Assembly (NCBI GenBank): GCA_027297435.1
Contig: JAPUIA010000237.1
Location: forward strand, 1-55,117
DNA: 55,117 bases
Origin: Gammaproteobacteria bacterium
Lineage (GTDB): Bacteria; Pseudomonadota; Gammaproteobacteria; Pseudomonadales; Azotimanducaceae
Direction: 5' to 3'
The first letter of the stretch is position 1; each line of letters starts with the position of its first letter. Positions 41,319 to 50,800 of the stretch are shown here, piece by piece. A program made the translations under genes and the position numbers. The notes beneath the pieces were generated by a model. The model saw only the letters and a list, made by a program, of their open reading frames with translations, was not told the origin of the DNA and ran no database searches.

Positions 41319-41792
41319 TCAACCCAACGCCTCGACGACCTGGTCTAGGTATTCGGCATTGTCGATTTCCAACGCCGCCAACGCCCCGAGTTCCGCCTTG
41401 GCGGCGGTATCGCCGGCTCCATCCGCCAACCCCAGCCAAGCAGCGTTGCCTTCCCGCTCGGCGCTCGCCTGAATCTGCAATTGCCGAGGCACCTCCAGCC
41501 CGTCGAATATCTGGAAGTAGGTGCTCCGTGCCTGGGGCAGGGCAGCCTCGATCGCCGGCAGGTCTTCGGCGATTACCGCAAACAACGCATCGGCGCGCCG
41601 TGCGATCTCGTCTTCACGTGCGGCGCATTCGAGCAATCCAGGCGCATGTGCCGGCAGGACCGAAGCCCAGTACCGGTACCGATCTGCCGCGCCGCGCTCC
41701 AGGCGTGCCAAGAACCGCGGCACCGCGGCCGCCGGTATCGCGCTGATGTATGGCGCCAACAGCTCGCCGAGATTCGGTATTGCGTCACTCAC
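41319..41792 (-). CDS. Helical protein of unknown function
   Basis: 157 residues from GTG 41792 with GGGAGG upstream. The protein is Ala- and Leu-rich and almost entirely helical (ARLERGAADRYRYWASVLPAHAPGLLECAAREDEIARRADALFAVIAEDLPAIEAALP), with no signal peptide or membrane segment. It lies 8 bp before the CoA transferase, in the same unit, so it may be a partner or act in the same pathway. I do not recognise the family. Confidence 0.65.
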   Translation of the reverse strand: MSDAIPNLGELLAPYISAIPAAAVPRFLARLERGAADRYRYWASVLPAHAPGLLECAAREDEIARRADALFAVIAEDLPAIEAALPQARSTYFQIFDGLEVPRQLQIQASAEREGNAAWLGLADGAGDTAAKAELGALAALEIDNAEYLDQVVEALG

Positions 41793-41839
41793 CCGAGCAT
41801 CCTCCCAAGTTTCCCCAGGCCGTTTTTACCAAGGCCTTG

Positions 41840-41866
41840 CACGGAAAAAAACTTGCATTTTCCGTG
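41840..41866. terminator. Hairpin CACGGAAAA/TTTTCCGTG
   Basis: A 9-bp perfect stem with a 9-nt loop lies between divergent starts (41792 and 41967). As it is upstream of both genes, it may be an operator or leader structure rather than a terminator. Nothing else was recognised in the 174-bp gap. Confidence 0.4.
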
Positions 41867-41966
41867 ATTTACCCCACCGGACGCTCTATCCACCGATCAT
41901 ATTGATCGAATCCGAGCCACGTTGCTGCCAGCACGGTGTCACTAAGGGTGCCTTATAATCGACGCC

Positions 41967-42806
41967 ATGATTCGGGGAGTATGGGCAGATTTAACGTCTT
42001 TGTTGAGGGTCGAGGCCGCCGGTGCGGGTCGTTTCATAGGCGGTCATTCAGGCGTCAGTCGCCATCGGGTGTACGGCGGACAATTTCTCGGGCAGGGCTT
42101 GATGGCGGCCGCCAATGGTCAAGCAGAACCCGCGCGCTCGCTACATGCGTACTTCATCCGGGCCGGTACCACGGAATTGCCAATCGAGTATCGAACCGAG
42201 CGGCTAGCTGAGGATTGCGTCGGCGTGACGGCGACGCAGCGAGACCGAACGATCTATCTGATGGACGTGTTGTTCGGACCGCCCGCCCCGCCGGCCGTTC
42301 ATGCGCCACCGCGGATGCCGGACCCTGATCGTTGCATTCCTCGCGCGGAAGGCATACGCGGGTTGCCGACCGATACCGACGCCAGCTGGGCGGTCGCGGA
42401 TTCGCCTTTCGACAATCGGTTCGTCGAGAACATCTGGGAGCGTGCCTACGCTGCACCGGGACACAACGTTTGGTTCGCTGTCCCTGGCAGCGCCGGAGAG
42501 CCCGACAATGTGGGCGCATCCGTGCATCTTCAGCAGGCCGCACTCGCCTACTACTCCGACGACACCATCATGGACAACGCGTTGTTTCCTCACGACTGGA
42601 TGCAAAGCTGGCAGAACCTGCAAACGACGAGCCTGGATCACTGCCTGTGGTTCCACGCACCCTTGGATCTGACGCGCTGGATTCTGCACACCCAAGACAG
42701 TCCAGTCGCCGACGGCGGCCGTGGCATGACGCGCGGTCGCATGTACGACAAAGACGGCACGTTGCTTGCGAGTGTTGCACAAGAAATCCTGATGCGGCAC
42801 CCATGA
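41967..42806 (+). CDS. tesB: Acyl-CoA thioesterase II (TesB family)
   Basis: 279 residues, double hot-dog fold. Signatures are HRVYGGQFLGQGLMAA, LHAYFIRAGTTELPIEYRTERL, TSLDHCLWFHAPLDL and GGRGMTRGRMYDKDGTLLASVAQE. It hydrolyses medium and long acyl-CoA to free acid and CoA. The first half is less conserved than in E. coli TesB. Its stop overlaps the lhr start by four bases (ATGA). Confidence 0.9.
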   Translation: MIRGVWADLTSLLRVEAAGAGRFIGGHSGVSRHRVYGGQFLGQGLMAAANGQAEPARSLHAYFIRAGTTELPIEYRTERLAEDCVGVTATQRDRTIYLMDVLFGPPAPPAVHAPPRMPDPDRCIPRAEGIRGLPTDTDASWAVADSPFDNRFVENIWERAYAAPGHNVWFAVPGSAGEPDNVGASVHLQQAALAYYSDDTIMDNALFPHDWMQSWQNLQTTSLDHCLWFHAPLDLTRWILHTQDSPVADGGRGMTRGRMYDKDGTLLASVAQEILMRHP

Positions 42807-45800
42807 GCGTTCTGGAGACTTTCCATCCGACCATCAGCAGCTGGTTCTCGAGTCAGTTTGCAACCCCCACCAACGTGCAGGAACGCACCTGGCCCGTGAT
42901 CGCGGCGGGCGAGCATGTGCTGGCAACGGCCCCCACGGGCAGTGGTAAAACGCTGACCGCGTTCCTCTGGTCTTTGCATCGCTTCGCCAACGGTGACTGG
43001 GCGCCGGGTCAGACCCGCGTGGTGTACATCTCTCCCCTAAAGGCCCTGAACAACGATATTCAGCGCAACTTGCTCGCCCCGCTGAGCGATCTCAAAGCCA
43101 ACTACGACTTTCCGAGCATCAGCGTGCAGACACGGTCCGGCGATACCTCCCAAGGCGATCGGCAACGCATGCTGCGAAAACCGCCGGACATTCTGATCAC
43201 CACGCCCGAGAGTCTCGCCCTGCTTCTGACGACCACCAAGGGGCGTCTGGCGTTGGCGAACGTGGAAACCCTGATTCTCGACGAGGTGCACGCGATCGTC
43301 GGCAACCGGCGCGGCGTACAGCTCATGACCTCGGTCGAACGACTCGCCCATATTGCCGGTGAGTTTCAGCGCATCGCGCTTTCCGCCACCGTGCGGCCGC
43401 TCGAACCGGTTGCCGCCTACATCGGCGGATACCGGCTGGACGGGTCGCCGCGCCCGATGACCCTGGTGACTGCGGACCAAGACAAAGACATCCGGTTTCG
43501 AGTGCGCTTTCCGGAAGACGCGCGCAACGCCGCACAGAACGGCAAGAAGATCTGGGACCCCTTATCGTCGAGTTTCCGCGAGCTGATAGAGCACAACCGT
43601 TCGACGTTGTTTTTTACCAACAGCCGGCGCTTGGCCGAGAAGATCACGCTGAAAATCAACGAAGACCAACCGGCGCCCATCGCCTACGCCCACCACGGGT
43701 CGCTGGGGCGGGAAATTCGCGCCGAAGTGGAAAGCCGTTTGAAGCTGGGGGAGCTGAAAGCCATCGTGGCGACCAGCTCACTGGAGATGGGCATCGACAT
43801 CGGCCACCTAGACGAGGTGGTCATGGTGCAATCGCCGCCGTCCGTGGCGGCCACCCTGCAACGCATCGGGCGGGCCGGACACCGTGTGGGCGAGGTGAGT
43901 CAAGGCACCCTGTATCCCACTCACGCGCAGGACTTTTTGGAAGCTGCGGTACTCGCCGACGCGGTAAAGCAACGCGACATCGAACCCATTACGCCGTTGG
44001 TAAACCCGTTGGACGTGCTCTGCCAGGTCATCATCTCCATGTGCGCAAACGAGACCTGGGAAGTGGATGAGATGTTCGGCGTGATTCGCGCGAGCACGCC
44101 CTATCACGACCTGCCGCGCGAGCGTTTCGATCTCATCGTCGACATGCTCGCCGGTCGCTACGCCGGGTCCCGGGTACGCGAGCTGAAACCGCGCATCGCC
44201 TATGATCGGATCAACCAAACGGTCAAAGCCAATAAAAGTGCGGTGTTCGCACTCTACAATTCGGGCGGTACCATTCCCGACCGCGGCTACTACCAACTGC
44301 GCCACGCCGATTCTGGCACCGTCATCGGCGAACTGGACGAGGAATTCGTCTGGGAGGCGACCACCGGCCAAACGTTTACGCTCGGGTCGCAGAATTGGCA
44401 GATCATGCGCATCACCCACAACGACGTCATGGTGCGTGCCGCCAAACCGGGCAGCACCGCACCGCCGTTCTGGCGCAGCGAATCTTTCAATCGCAGCTTC
44501 TACTTTAGCGAGCGTATCGCCCAGTACCTCGAGATGGCTGAGGCTACGTTCGTCAAGAAAGACGAAGCAACGCTAAAAACCCAGCTGTCCGAGCAGGCCT
44601 GCTTCGACGCTATCGCTGCGGAGGAACTCATCGACTATCTCGCTCGGCAACGGGAGGTGAGCCAGGCGCCGTTGCCCCATCGCCACCACCTATTGCTGGA
44701 GCTGGTGCATTCAGGACCGGCTGGTTACCGCGGCCCCGACCTGCAGCAGCAGGTCGTCATACATACGTTTTGGGGTGGCCAACTCAACCGCCCGTGGGCG
44801 CTTGCCTTGGAAGCGGCGTGGCGCACGCGCTATGACACTGAACCGGAGATACACGCGGACAACAACGCCGTCGTCGTGCAATTGAAGCAACAGGTTGATC
44901 CAACCGACTTGTTGTCGCTGGTCACGCCGGACAATCTGGAAACGCTATTGCGCGAATCGCTCGAGGGCTCAGGGTATTTCGGCGCACGCTTTCGCGAATG
45001 CGCAGGTCGAGCACTGCTTCTCACCAAGCAGCGCTTCAACCAGCGCCTGCCGTTGTGGATGAGCCGTCTGCAGGCAAAAAAGCTCATGACCGCGACCAAG
45101 CAATACAGCGATTTTCCGATCCTGTTGGAAACCTGGCGGACGTGTTTAGCGGACGAATTCGACCTGCCCGCCCTCACCCAGATGCTCGAAGAGCTTCAAG
45201 ACGGAGTCATCGACTGGTCGCTGGTCAACACGACCACACCCAGCCCGTTCGCGTCGAACGTGACCTTCGATCAAGTCAGCCGCTACATGTACGCCGACGA
45301 CACACCTGAGCGAGCGGACGTGAGCGCTCTCGGCGCCGATCTCATTCGAAGCGCTGTGTTCAACGAAGCCTTGCGGCCGCGGCTGCACCGTGAGGTGATC
45401 GACGCGTTCGAGGCCAAACGTCAACGCCGCGCACCGGGGTACGTTCCGCAAGACATCGACGATTGGTTGGAATGGGCCAAGGAGCGCATCCTCATCCCGC
45501 TCGCAGAATGGCCGCCCGAGATCAAGCACGAACGGCTCATCCGTGTGACCGATGGGCGTCGGACCTGGATCACCCACCTGGAGCTGGGGCATGGGTTGTT
45601 CGCGGGCGACTTCGGCAGAACCCTGACCTGCCCCGATCCCTTACCCGAGGTGCCCGATGCTAGAAACGCCGAGCAGTTCGCAGCTGAGGTTCTGTCTTTC
45701 TACGGCCCGTTGAGTTTGGCGCAAATCGAAGAATTGTTGCCCGTAGTGCCCGAAGGACTGCTTCAAGACGAAGAACAGTTCGTCATAGGCGAACTGGTCG

Positions 45801-47059
45801 AAGGCGACGCCACCACCTACTACTGTGACGCCGATAACGTCGAGATCTTGCTCAGGTTTCAGCGCGCCGCCAACCGCGTTGAGGTGATCGCCAAACCGAT
45901 CACCGACTTACCCGGTTTTCTCGCCGCTTGGCAGGGCTTGGGTCAACGTTGGTCGGACCATGGCGGTCGACGGGCGATCGACCAACTGAGCGGTTACCCG
46001 GCGTCGGTCAGCGTTTGGCTACACGACATCATGCAGGCGCGCTTCACCGATTTCGCCGACCACCAGCTGGATCAGCTCTTCACCCAGGAGCAACTGACCT
46101 GGCTCGGCACCGGCAACCAGCAAGTGACGCTGTGCTATCCCGATGAAGTCGAGCTTTACCGGAACGACGCCAAGACCTCACCGCTCGCCGGTTACTTCAA
46201 CGACCCCAATGCCCAGTACGGCTTCTTTCAGATCAAGGACCAGATCAGTGATCAGGCCGAGACATCCTCCGCGGAATTCAGCGAACAGTGGTGGAAGGCG
46301 GTCTGGCGCGGTGAGCTTGCCGCAGATACGTTGAGCCCCCTGCGTCTCGGGCTGATCCGCAACTTCCAGCTGGTCGACGGCGGCCGGTCAAATCGACCCC
46401 GGCGGAGAGCCCGCGCCCTGGCCCAAGGCTGGCCCGGCAACTGGTACCTCACGACTACGCCGGACGCGGAAGCCGATCCCTTGCAGGCTCTCGAGGATGC
46501 CAAAGACACCGCACGCGTACTGCTCGAGCGCTACGGTTTCGTCAATCGCGAAATCGCCAATCGCGAAGCCCGCTGGGGCCGGCTTTTCAAGGCGCTCAGG
46601 GTGATGGAGTTGGCGGGCGAAGTGATCGCCGGTTACTTCTTCGAGGGCCTCTCCGGACCTCAGTTCATGACGCCGCGCGGCCTGAATCGTTGGCAGAATT
46701 ATGCGGCCCCGGCGAGTTTTTGGGTCAACGCCACAGACCCTGTCGCACCCTGCGGTTTGTCTCTCGAATGGGACGAACTACCGCAGCGCCGGCCCGGTAA
46801 TTACCTGAGTTTCTTCGACAACCGGCTCGCGTTGACGATCGAGAATAGCGGCGCGCGGCTCAACTTTTACGTACCCGCCGAACATGCCGCGATCGACGAA
46901 ATCACAGCACCCCTGCAGTATTTGGTGAACCGCGAGCGGCGCATCACGGTAACCACCATTAATTCGCTACCCGCCAAGCAAAGCCCCTATTTAGCGAGCT
47001 TGGATCGAACATTGCACCGTGTGACGGACCACAAGCAAATCTATTTCGAAGCGAATTAG
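42803..47059 (+). CDS. lhr: Lhr-type ATP-dependent helicase
   Basis: 1418 residues from ATG 42803; the frame continues 157 codons upstream through tesB, which I reject. Superfamily 2 motifs: Walker A APTGSGKT (43-50), DEVH (160-163), SAT (194-196), and QRIGRAGH in the second RecA domain, followed by a winged helix and the Lhr-specific beta-barrel and the long C-terminal region. E. coli Lhr is 1538 residues. Lhr translocates 3'-5' on single-stranded DNA and unwinds RNA:DNA hybrids; it is linked to DNA repair. It is coupled to tesB, which has no evident functional link. Confidence 0.95.
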   Translation: MSVLETFHPTISSWFSSQFATPTNVQERTWPVIAAGEHVLATAPTGSGKTLTAFLWSLHRFANGDWAPGQTRVVYISPLKALNNDIQRNLLAPLSDLKANYDFPSISVQTRSGDTSQGDRQRMLRKPPDILITTPESLALLLTTTKGRLALANVETLILDEVHAIVGNRRGVQLMTSVERLAHIAGEFQRIALSATVRPLEPVAAYIGGYRLDGSPRPMTLVTADQDKDIRFRVRFPEDARNAAQNGKKIWDPLSSSFRELIEHNRSTLFFTNSRRLAEKITLKINEDQPAPIAYAHHGSLGREIRAEVESRLKLGELKAIVATSSLEMGIDIGHLDEVVMVQSPPSVAATLQRIGRAGHRVGEVSQGTLYPTHAQDFLEAAVLADAVKQRDIEPITPLVNPLDVLCQVIISMCANETWEVDEMFGVIRASTPYHDLPRERFDLIVDMLAGRYAGSRVRELKPRIAYDRINQTVKANKSAVFALYNSGGTIPDRGYYQLRHADSGTVIGELDEEFVWEATTGQTFTLGSQNWQIMRITHNDVMVRAAKPGSTAPPFWRSESFNRSFYFSERIAQYLEMAEATFVKKDEATLKTQLSEQACFDAIAAEELIDYLARQREVSQAPLPHRHHLLLELVHSGPAGYRGPDLQQQVVIHTFWGGQLNRPWALALEAAWRTRYDTEPEIHADNNAVVVQLKQQVDPTDLLSLVTPDNLETLLRESLEGSGYFGARFRECAGRALLLTKQRFNQRLPLWMSRLQAKKLMTATKQYSDFPILLETWRTCLADEFDLPALTQMLEELQDGVIDWSLVNTTTPSPFASNVTFDQVSRYMYADDTPERADVSALGADLIRSAVFNEALRPRLHREVIDAFEAKRQRRAPGYVPQDIDDWLEWAKERILIPLAEWPPEIKHERLIRVTDGRRTWITHLELGHGLFAGDFGRTLTCPDPLPEVPDARNAEQFAAEVLSFYGPLSLAQIEELLPVVPEGLLQDEEQFVIGELVEGDATTYYCDADNVEILLRFQRAANRVEVIAKPITDLPGFLAAWQGLGQRWSDHGGRRAIDQLSGYPASVSVWLHDIMQARFTDFADHQLDQLFTQEQLTWLGTGNQQVTLCYPDEVELYRNDAKTSPLAGYFNDPNAQYGFFQIKDQISDQAETSSAEFSEQWWKAVWRGELAADTLSPLRLGLIRNFQLVDGGRSNRPRRRARALAQGWPGNWYLTTTPDAEADPLQALEDAKDTARVLLERYGFVNREIANREARWGRLFKALRVMELAGEVIAGYFFEGLSGPQFMTPRGLNRWQNYAAPASFWVNATDPVAPCGLSLEWDELPQRRPGNYLSFFDNRLALTIENSGARLNFYVPAEHAAIDEITAPLQYLVNRERRITVTTINSLPAKQSPYLASLDRTLHRVTDHKQIYFEAN

Positions 47060-47092
47060 TGTCTACCCTTTAGGCAAAGCATTGGATGGCGG

Positions 47093-48688
47093 TTGAATCT
47101 CTGTGGCTTCATTGCCGACCCGGCACTAAGACATCGGCTCACAAGCCTAGCCCAGCGCGCCAGCTGGAGTTGTTGGCTGACCGATAGCACCGAGGCGCTC
47201 AGCCACCTGGTGAAGGCGATCAGTCCACCACCGGACCTGATCTTAAGCGACGACGCATCCGCCTTCGACAACCTGCAAACGGTCTGTCCGGGCGTCTATT
47301 TCGGCAGCACCGCAAACGCGCCGGACTCGACCATTCCAATCGCGTTGAACATCACCGACGCCGAGCTGCAGCGGCGCTTGAAGACTTGCGTCAATGTGCG
47401 CCGTTTCGAGCGCCAGTTTCAGGAGTTCGATCGCAACGAGCCGATCACTCGACTACTTCGCCACACAGAACTGCTACAGCAGCTACAGGAAATGCGCGGC
47501 TGCGCGGTGGGGCTTGCGATCATTCGGATCGACCACTCCGAGCACCTCTATGCCAACCTCGACCCCGTGAGTAAGACCGACCTTCTGGGTAGCTTGAGCC
47601 GACACATCGAGGCCTCGCTGCCCCCCGGTACCCGCTTGGGTTTCTACGACGCCGCCTGTTTCGTGGCCGTTCTGGAGGTCGCAAACCAAGTGCAACTCGC
47701 CGATATTTGCGGCGAGCTGGTACACGCACTGCGCCTACCCGTCACCGACCGTGGCGGCGAGATTCACGTAACCGCCAGTATCGGTCACTGCTTCGAACGG
47801 GTGCTCGCCAATGCCGAGCACCTTTGGTCAAAAACTTGGCGCGCCATGACCCGCGCGAGCGGCGATGGCGGCGATCGCGCCCACGCGGAATTTACCGACG
47901 AACTTTCCGAGCGCATTCCGTCGGCACTGGACAGAGACGAATTTTCCCTCGCCCTGCAACCACAATGGCAGATCGACGGTTCTACGTTGAGCGGTGTCGA
48001 GTGCCTGCTGCGTTGGCAGGGCATGGAGGTCGGTCAACTGTTGCCCGAACACTTCATCCCAGTCGCCGAGCAGAGCGGACATATGACCCGCATGGGTGAC
48101 TGGGTTCTAGAGAACGCGTGCATCCAGGCGACGACCTGGCTCGAACAGATGCTAGACCCGCTGGTGCTGAGTGTGAACGTCTCTCCGCAACAATTTACGA
48201 ACGGCGTGATCACCAAGCAAATCATGCGTTTGGCCGCGGAGCATTGGCTGAACCCGAGCATGTTAGAGCTTGAACTGTGTCACGAGAACATGCTGCATCT
48301 CGTGGATCAAGAACGAGGCCAACTGTATCGACTGCGAGATATGGGCGTACGCTTTGCGCTGGACAACCTCGGTTCAAGCCTCATCGACACCAACAAGCTG
48401 TTGCGTTGCCCCGTGGACAGTTTCAAGCTGGATCGAAGTCTGGTCGCGGCGATGACCCAAGACCCCCAGTCTGCGGGCTTGGCGCGGGAAATCTGTCACC
48501 TGGGCAGTCGCTTTGGCCTACGGGTCGTGGGGGTTGGCGTGGAACAGCCGGAACAACTGGAATTGCTGAAACGCTACGGATGCACCGACGTCCAAGGGTA
48601 TCTGCTGTCACCTCCGATTCCGATCGACGAATTTCACGTGTTGCTGCGCGCACGGCTGCTTGTGACGGAATCGAAGAACCGCGCATAA
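47093..48688 (+). CDS. Degenerate GGDEF-EAL protein (likely c-di-GMP receptor)
   Basis: 531 residues. Residues 1-100 resemble a degenerate receiver domain; about 115-270 is a GGDEF fold whose active motif is replaced (FYDAACFVAVLE); about 275-525 is an EAL domain. EAL itself reads ECL (Glu303), Asn362 is kept, but the metal-binding DDFGTG has become DNLGSS (Asp425 replaced by Asn) and EGVE reads VGVE. Both enzyme activities are therefore probably lost and the protein may bind c-di-GMP, like FimX. The start is a TTG at 47093; no ATG lies in frame between it and the preceding lhr stop region. Confidence 0.85.
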   Translation: MNLCGFIADPALRHRLTSLAQRASWSCWLTDSTEALSHLVKAISPPPDLILSDDASAFDNLQTVCPGVYFGSTANAPDSTIPIALNITDAELQRRLKTCVNVRRFERQFQEFDRNEPITRLLRHTELLQQLQEMRGCAVGLAIIRIDHSEHLYANLDPVSKTDLLGSLSRHIEASLPPGTRLGFYDAACFVAVLEVANQVQLADICGELVHALRLPVTDRGGEIHVTASIGHCFERVLANAEHLWSKTWRAMTRASGDGGDRAHAEFTDELSERIPSALDRDEFSLALQPQWQIDGSTLSGVECLLRWQGMEVGQLLPEHFIPVAEQSGHMTRMGDWVLENACIQATTWLEQMLDPLVLSVNVSPQQFTNGVITKQIMRLAAEHWLNPSMLELELCHENMLHLVDQERGQLYRLRDMGVRFALDNLGSSLIDTNKLLRCPVDSFKLDRSLVAAMTQDPQSAGLAREICHLGSRFGLRVVGVGVEQPEQLELLKRYGCTDVQGYLLSPPIPIDEFHVLLRARLLVTESKNRA

Positions 48689-48702
48689 GCGGCGAACGAT
48701 CT

Positions 48703-48775
48703 GGTAGGAGCGGCTTCAGCCGCGATTCTTTGCATCAAATCAACGGCTTATATCGCGGCTGAAGCCGCTCCTACC
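48703..48775. repeat. REP pair in inverted orientation (BIME-like)
   Basis: Two perfect 24-bp inverted copies (48703-48726 and 48752-48775), containing TAGGAGCGGCTTCAGCCGCG, are separated by 25 bp. Same type as 10033-10056. Located between the GGDEF-EAL and HDAC-like genes. The rest of the 178-bp gap shows no gene. Confidence 0.85.
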
Positions 48776-48866
48776 GCAGACTGCCAGGTGCTTGCAATGT
48801 TGCTGCCCGCCCGCCTAAGGTAGCGCCACCCTCCACTACAACCTCTTTCGTCAATATAAGGCAAGG

Positions 48867-49775
48867 GTGCTTTTCTACACGCACGAGGACTGCTTGAAGC
48901 ACGAAATGCAGCCCGGTCATCCCGAGCGGCCTGACCGGCTGCGTGCCATTCTCGAACGCATGGGATCCAGCGGCCTGCTTGACGATTTGAACTGCCGCGT
49001 CGCCAAACCCGCCGCCATTGACGACCTTGGCCAAGTTCACGTCGACGGCTTTGCCGCTCGACTACAGGCGTCCGTGCCGGAATCGGGCCTTACCACCCTG
49101 GATGCCGACACCATCATGAATCCGCACAGCCTCGATGCGGCGTTGCTTGCGAGCGGTGCGGTTCAAGCGGCCGTCAAGGAAGTGCTGGATGGCCCAGAGG
49201 TGCGCGCGTTCTGTGCGGTACGCCCGCCCGGCCATCACGCAGAAGCCGATGCGGCGATGGGCTTTTGTTTCTTCAACAGCATCGCCTTGGGTGCAAGTGT
49301 GGCACTCGAGCACGTGGACCGGGTCGCCATCCTCGACTTCGACGTGCATCACGGCAACGGCACCGTCGACATCTTCAAGGACCGTCCGGAGGTACTGGTG
49401 TGTTCGAGCTTCCAGCACCCTTTCTATCCGAATCGTTATCAAGACATCGAACGACCCAACATCATCAATACCCCCTTGCCCGCCGGCACCGCCAGCCAGG
49501 CTTTTCGGACTGCGGTTGAACGCGACTGGAGCCGGGCGATCGCTGATTTTCGGCCTCAGTTGATATTGGTTTCTGCCGGCTTCGATGCGCATCGCGACGA
49601 CCCTCTCGGCGAGCTGCTCCTCTGCGACGAGGACTACCGCTGGATAACCGAACTCATCATCGGGTTTGCCGACGACTACTCTGAGGGGCGCATCGTTTCA
49701 GCGTTGGAAGGCGGCTACGATCTCGCCGCGCTGGCCCGCAGTACCGAACTGCACGTCGCCACGTTGAACGACTGA
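48867..49775 (+). CDS. Histone deacetylase-family hydrolase
   Basis: 302 residues from GTG 48867. Zinc-site motifs are intact: RPPGHHAEADAAMGFCFFN (catalytic His pair), DFDVHHGNGT (Asp and His ligands) and SAGFDAHRDDPLG (Asp ligand). Bacterial members remove acetyl groups from acetylpolyamines, acetoin enzymes or proteins. The opening FYTHEDCLKHEMQPGHPERPDRL is typical of the class II-like group. It overlaps the glycosyltransferase start by one base (TGATG). Confidence 0.93.
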   Translation: MLFYTHEDCLKHEMQPGHPERPDRLRAILERMGSSGLLDDLNCRVAKPAAIDDLGQVHVDGFAARLQASVPESGLTTLDADTIMNPHSLDAALLASGAVQAAVKEVLDGPEVRAFCAVRPPGHHAEADAAMGFCFFNSIALGASVALEHVDRVAILDFDVHHGNGTVDIFKDRPEVLVCSSFQHPFYPNRYQDIERPNIINTPLPAGTASQAFRTAVERDWSRAIADFRPQLILVSAGFDAHRDDPLGELLLCDEDYRWITELIIGFADDYSEGRIVSALEGGYDLAALARSTELHVATLND

Positions 49776-50800
49776 TGCGCATCCTCATCGTCAGTGACGC
49801 TTGGTACCCACAGCTAAACGGTGTGGTGCGGGCGCTTTCGACTATCCGTGACAAGCTCATCGAGATGGGTAACGAAGTCGAGGTGATCGGACCGACCGGA
49901 TTCAAGAGCGTGCCTTGCCCCACGTATCCGGAGATTCGGCTGGCCATCACGGGACCGGGACGGGTCGGCCGCATGATCCAAGCATCCGATCCCGATGCGA
50001 TACACATCGCCACCGAAGGGCCCCTCGGCTGGTGCGCGCGGCATTGGCTGAAACGACGCAACATCCCTTTCACGACATCGTTTCACACCATGTTTCCGCT
50101 CTACCTGAACATACGCTTCGGCCTACCGGAGAATTGGACCTTTGCGGGCTTGCGCCTCTTTCACAATGCCGCAACCGCAACCATGTACTCCACCGAAACC
50201 CTGCGCGCGCTACTAGCAAAACAGGGCTTCAAGTCGCTGGTGCAGTGGGTTAGAGGTGTCGACACCGAACTGTTTCGACCAGTCGCGCCAGTCGATCTGA
50301 AGCAACCGGGCCCGATACTCATGTACGTTGGACGCATGGCGGTCGAGAAGAACTTGGAGCAGTTCTTATCATTGCAAATCGCCGGCACGAAAATCATGGT
50401 CGGCGAAGGCCCGCAACGCGCCGCGCTCGAGAGACGCTATCCGGAGGCGATCTTTCTGGGCGCGAAGTATGCCGACGAACTCGTCGCCCACTATGCCGCC
50501 GCCGACGTGCTGGTGTTCCCCTCGAAGACCGATACTCTGGGCCTTGTCATGTTGGAGGCTGTTGCGTGTGGCATCCCGGTCGCCGCACTGCCCGTGCCGG
50601 GACCGAACGACGTGATCGGCGATAGCGGCGCCGGTGTGCTCGATCACGATCTGGGCAACGCCATCGAAAAAGCCATTGGGATCGACCCGCAGCATTGTCG
50701 CGCGCACGCGCTGAAACATTCATGGGACCGTTCCGCGATGGAGTTTTTCAACAATCTAGTGCCGATAAAGGTCGCAGAGCTTCAGGGGGAAACAGCATGA
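49775..50800 (+). CDS. Glycolipid glycosyltransferase (Agt/SqdX-like, GT4)
   Basis: 341 residues, GT-B retaining glycosyltransferase. It starts MRILIVSDAWYPQLNGVVR; it has IHIATEGPLGWCAR, TSFHTMFPLYLNIR, WVRGVDTELFRP, MYVGRMAVEKNLEQF and the donor-site VFPSKTDTLGLVMLEAVACG. This pattern fits the glycosyltransferase used for diacylglycerol glycolipids (alphaproteobacterial Agt) and its relative SqdX. The adjacent sqdB, overlapping by four bases, suggests UDP-sulfoquinovose as donor, making SQDG at the inner membrane. Glucosyl transfer is the alternative. Confidence 0.82.
   Translation: MRILIVSDAWYPQLNGVVRALSTIRDKLIEMGNEVEVIGPTGFKSVPCPTYPEIRLAITGPGRVGRMIQASDPDAIHIATEGPLGWCARHWLKRRNIPFTTSFHTMFPLYLNIRFGLPENWTFAGLRLFHNAATATMYSTETLRALLAKQGFKSLVQWVRGVDTELFRPVAPVDLKQPGPILMYVGRMAVEKNLEQFLSLQIAGTKIMVGEGPQRAALERRYPEAIFLGAKYADELVAHYAAADVLVFPSKTDTLGLVMLEAVACGIPVAALPVPGPNDVIGDSGAGVLDHDLGNAIEKAIGIDPQHCRAHALKHSWDRSAMEFFNNLVPIKVAELQGETA

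Noticed and set aside
42332-42802. Upstream extension of the lhr frame (157 codons)
   Set aside because: It lies within tesB in another frame; Lhr homology starts at ATG 42803, which overlaps the tesB stop in the usual ATGA manner.
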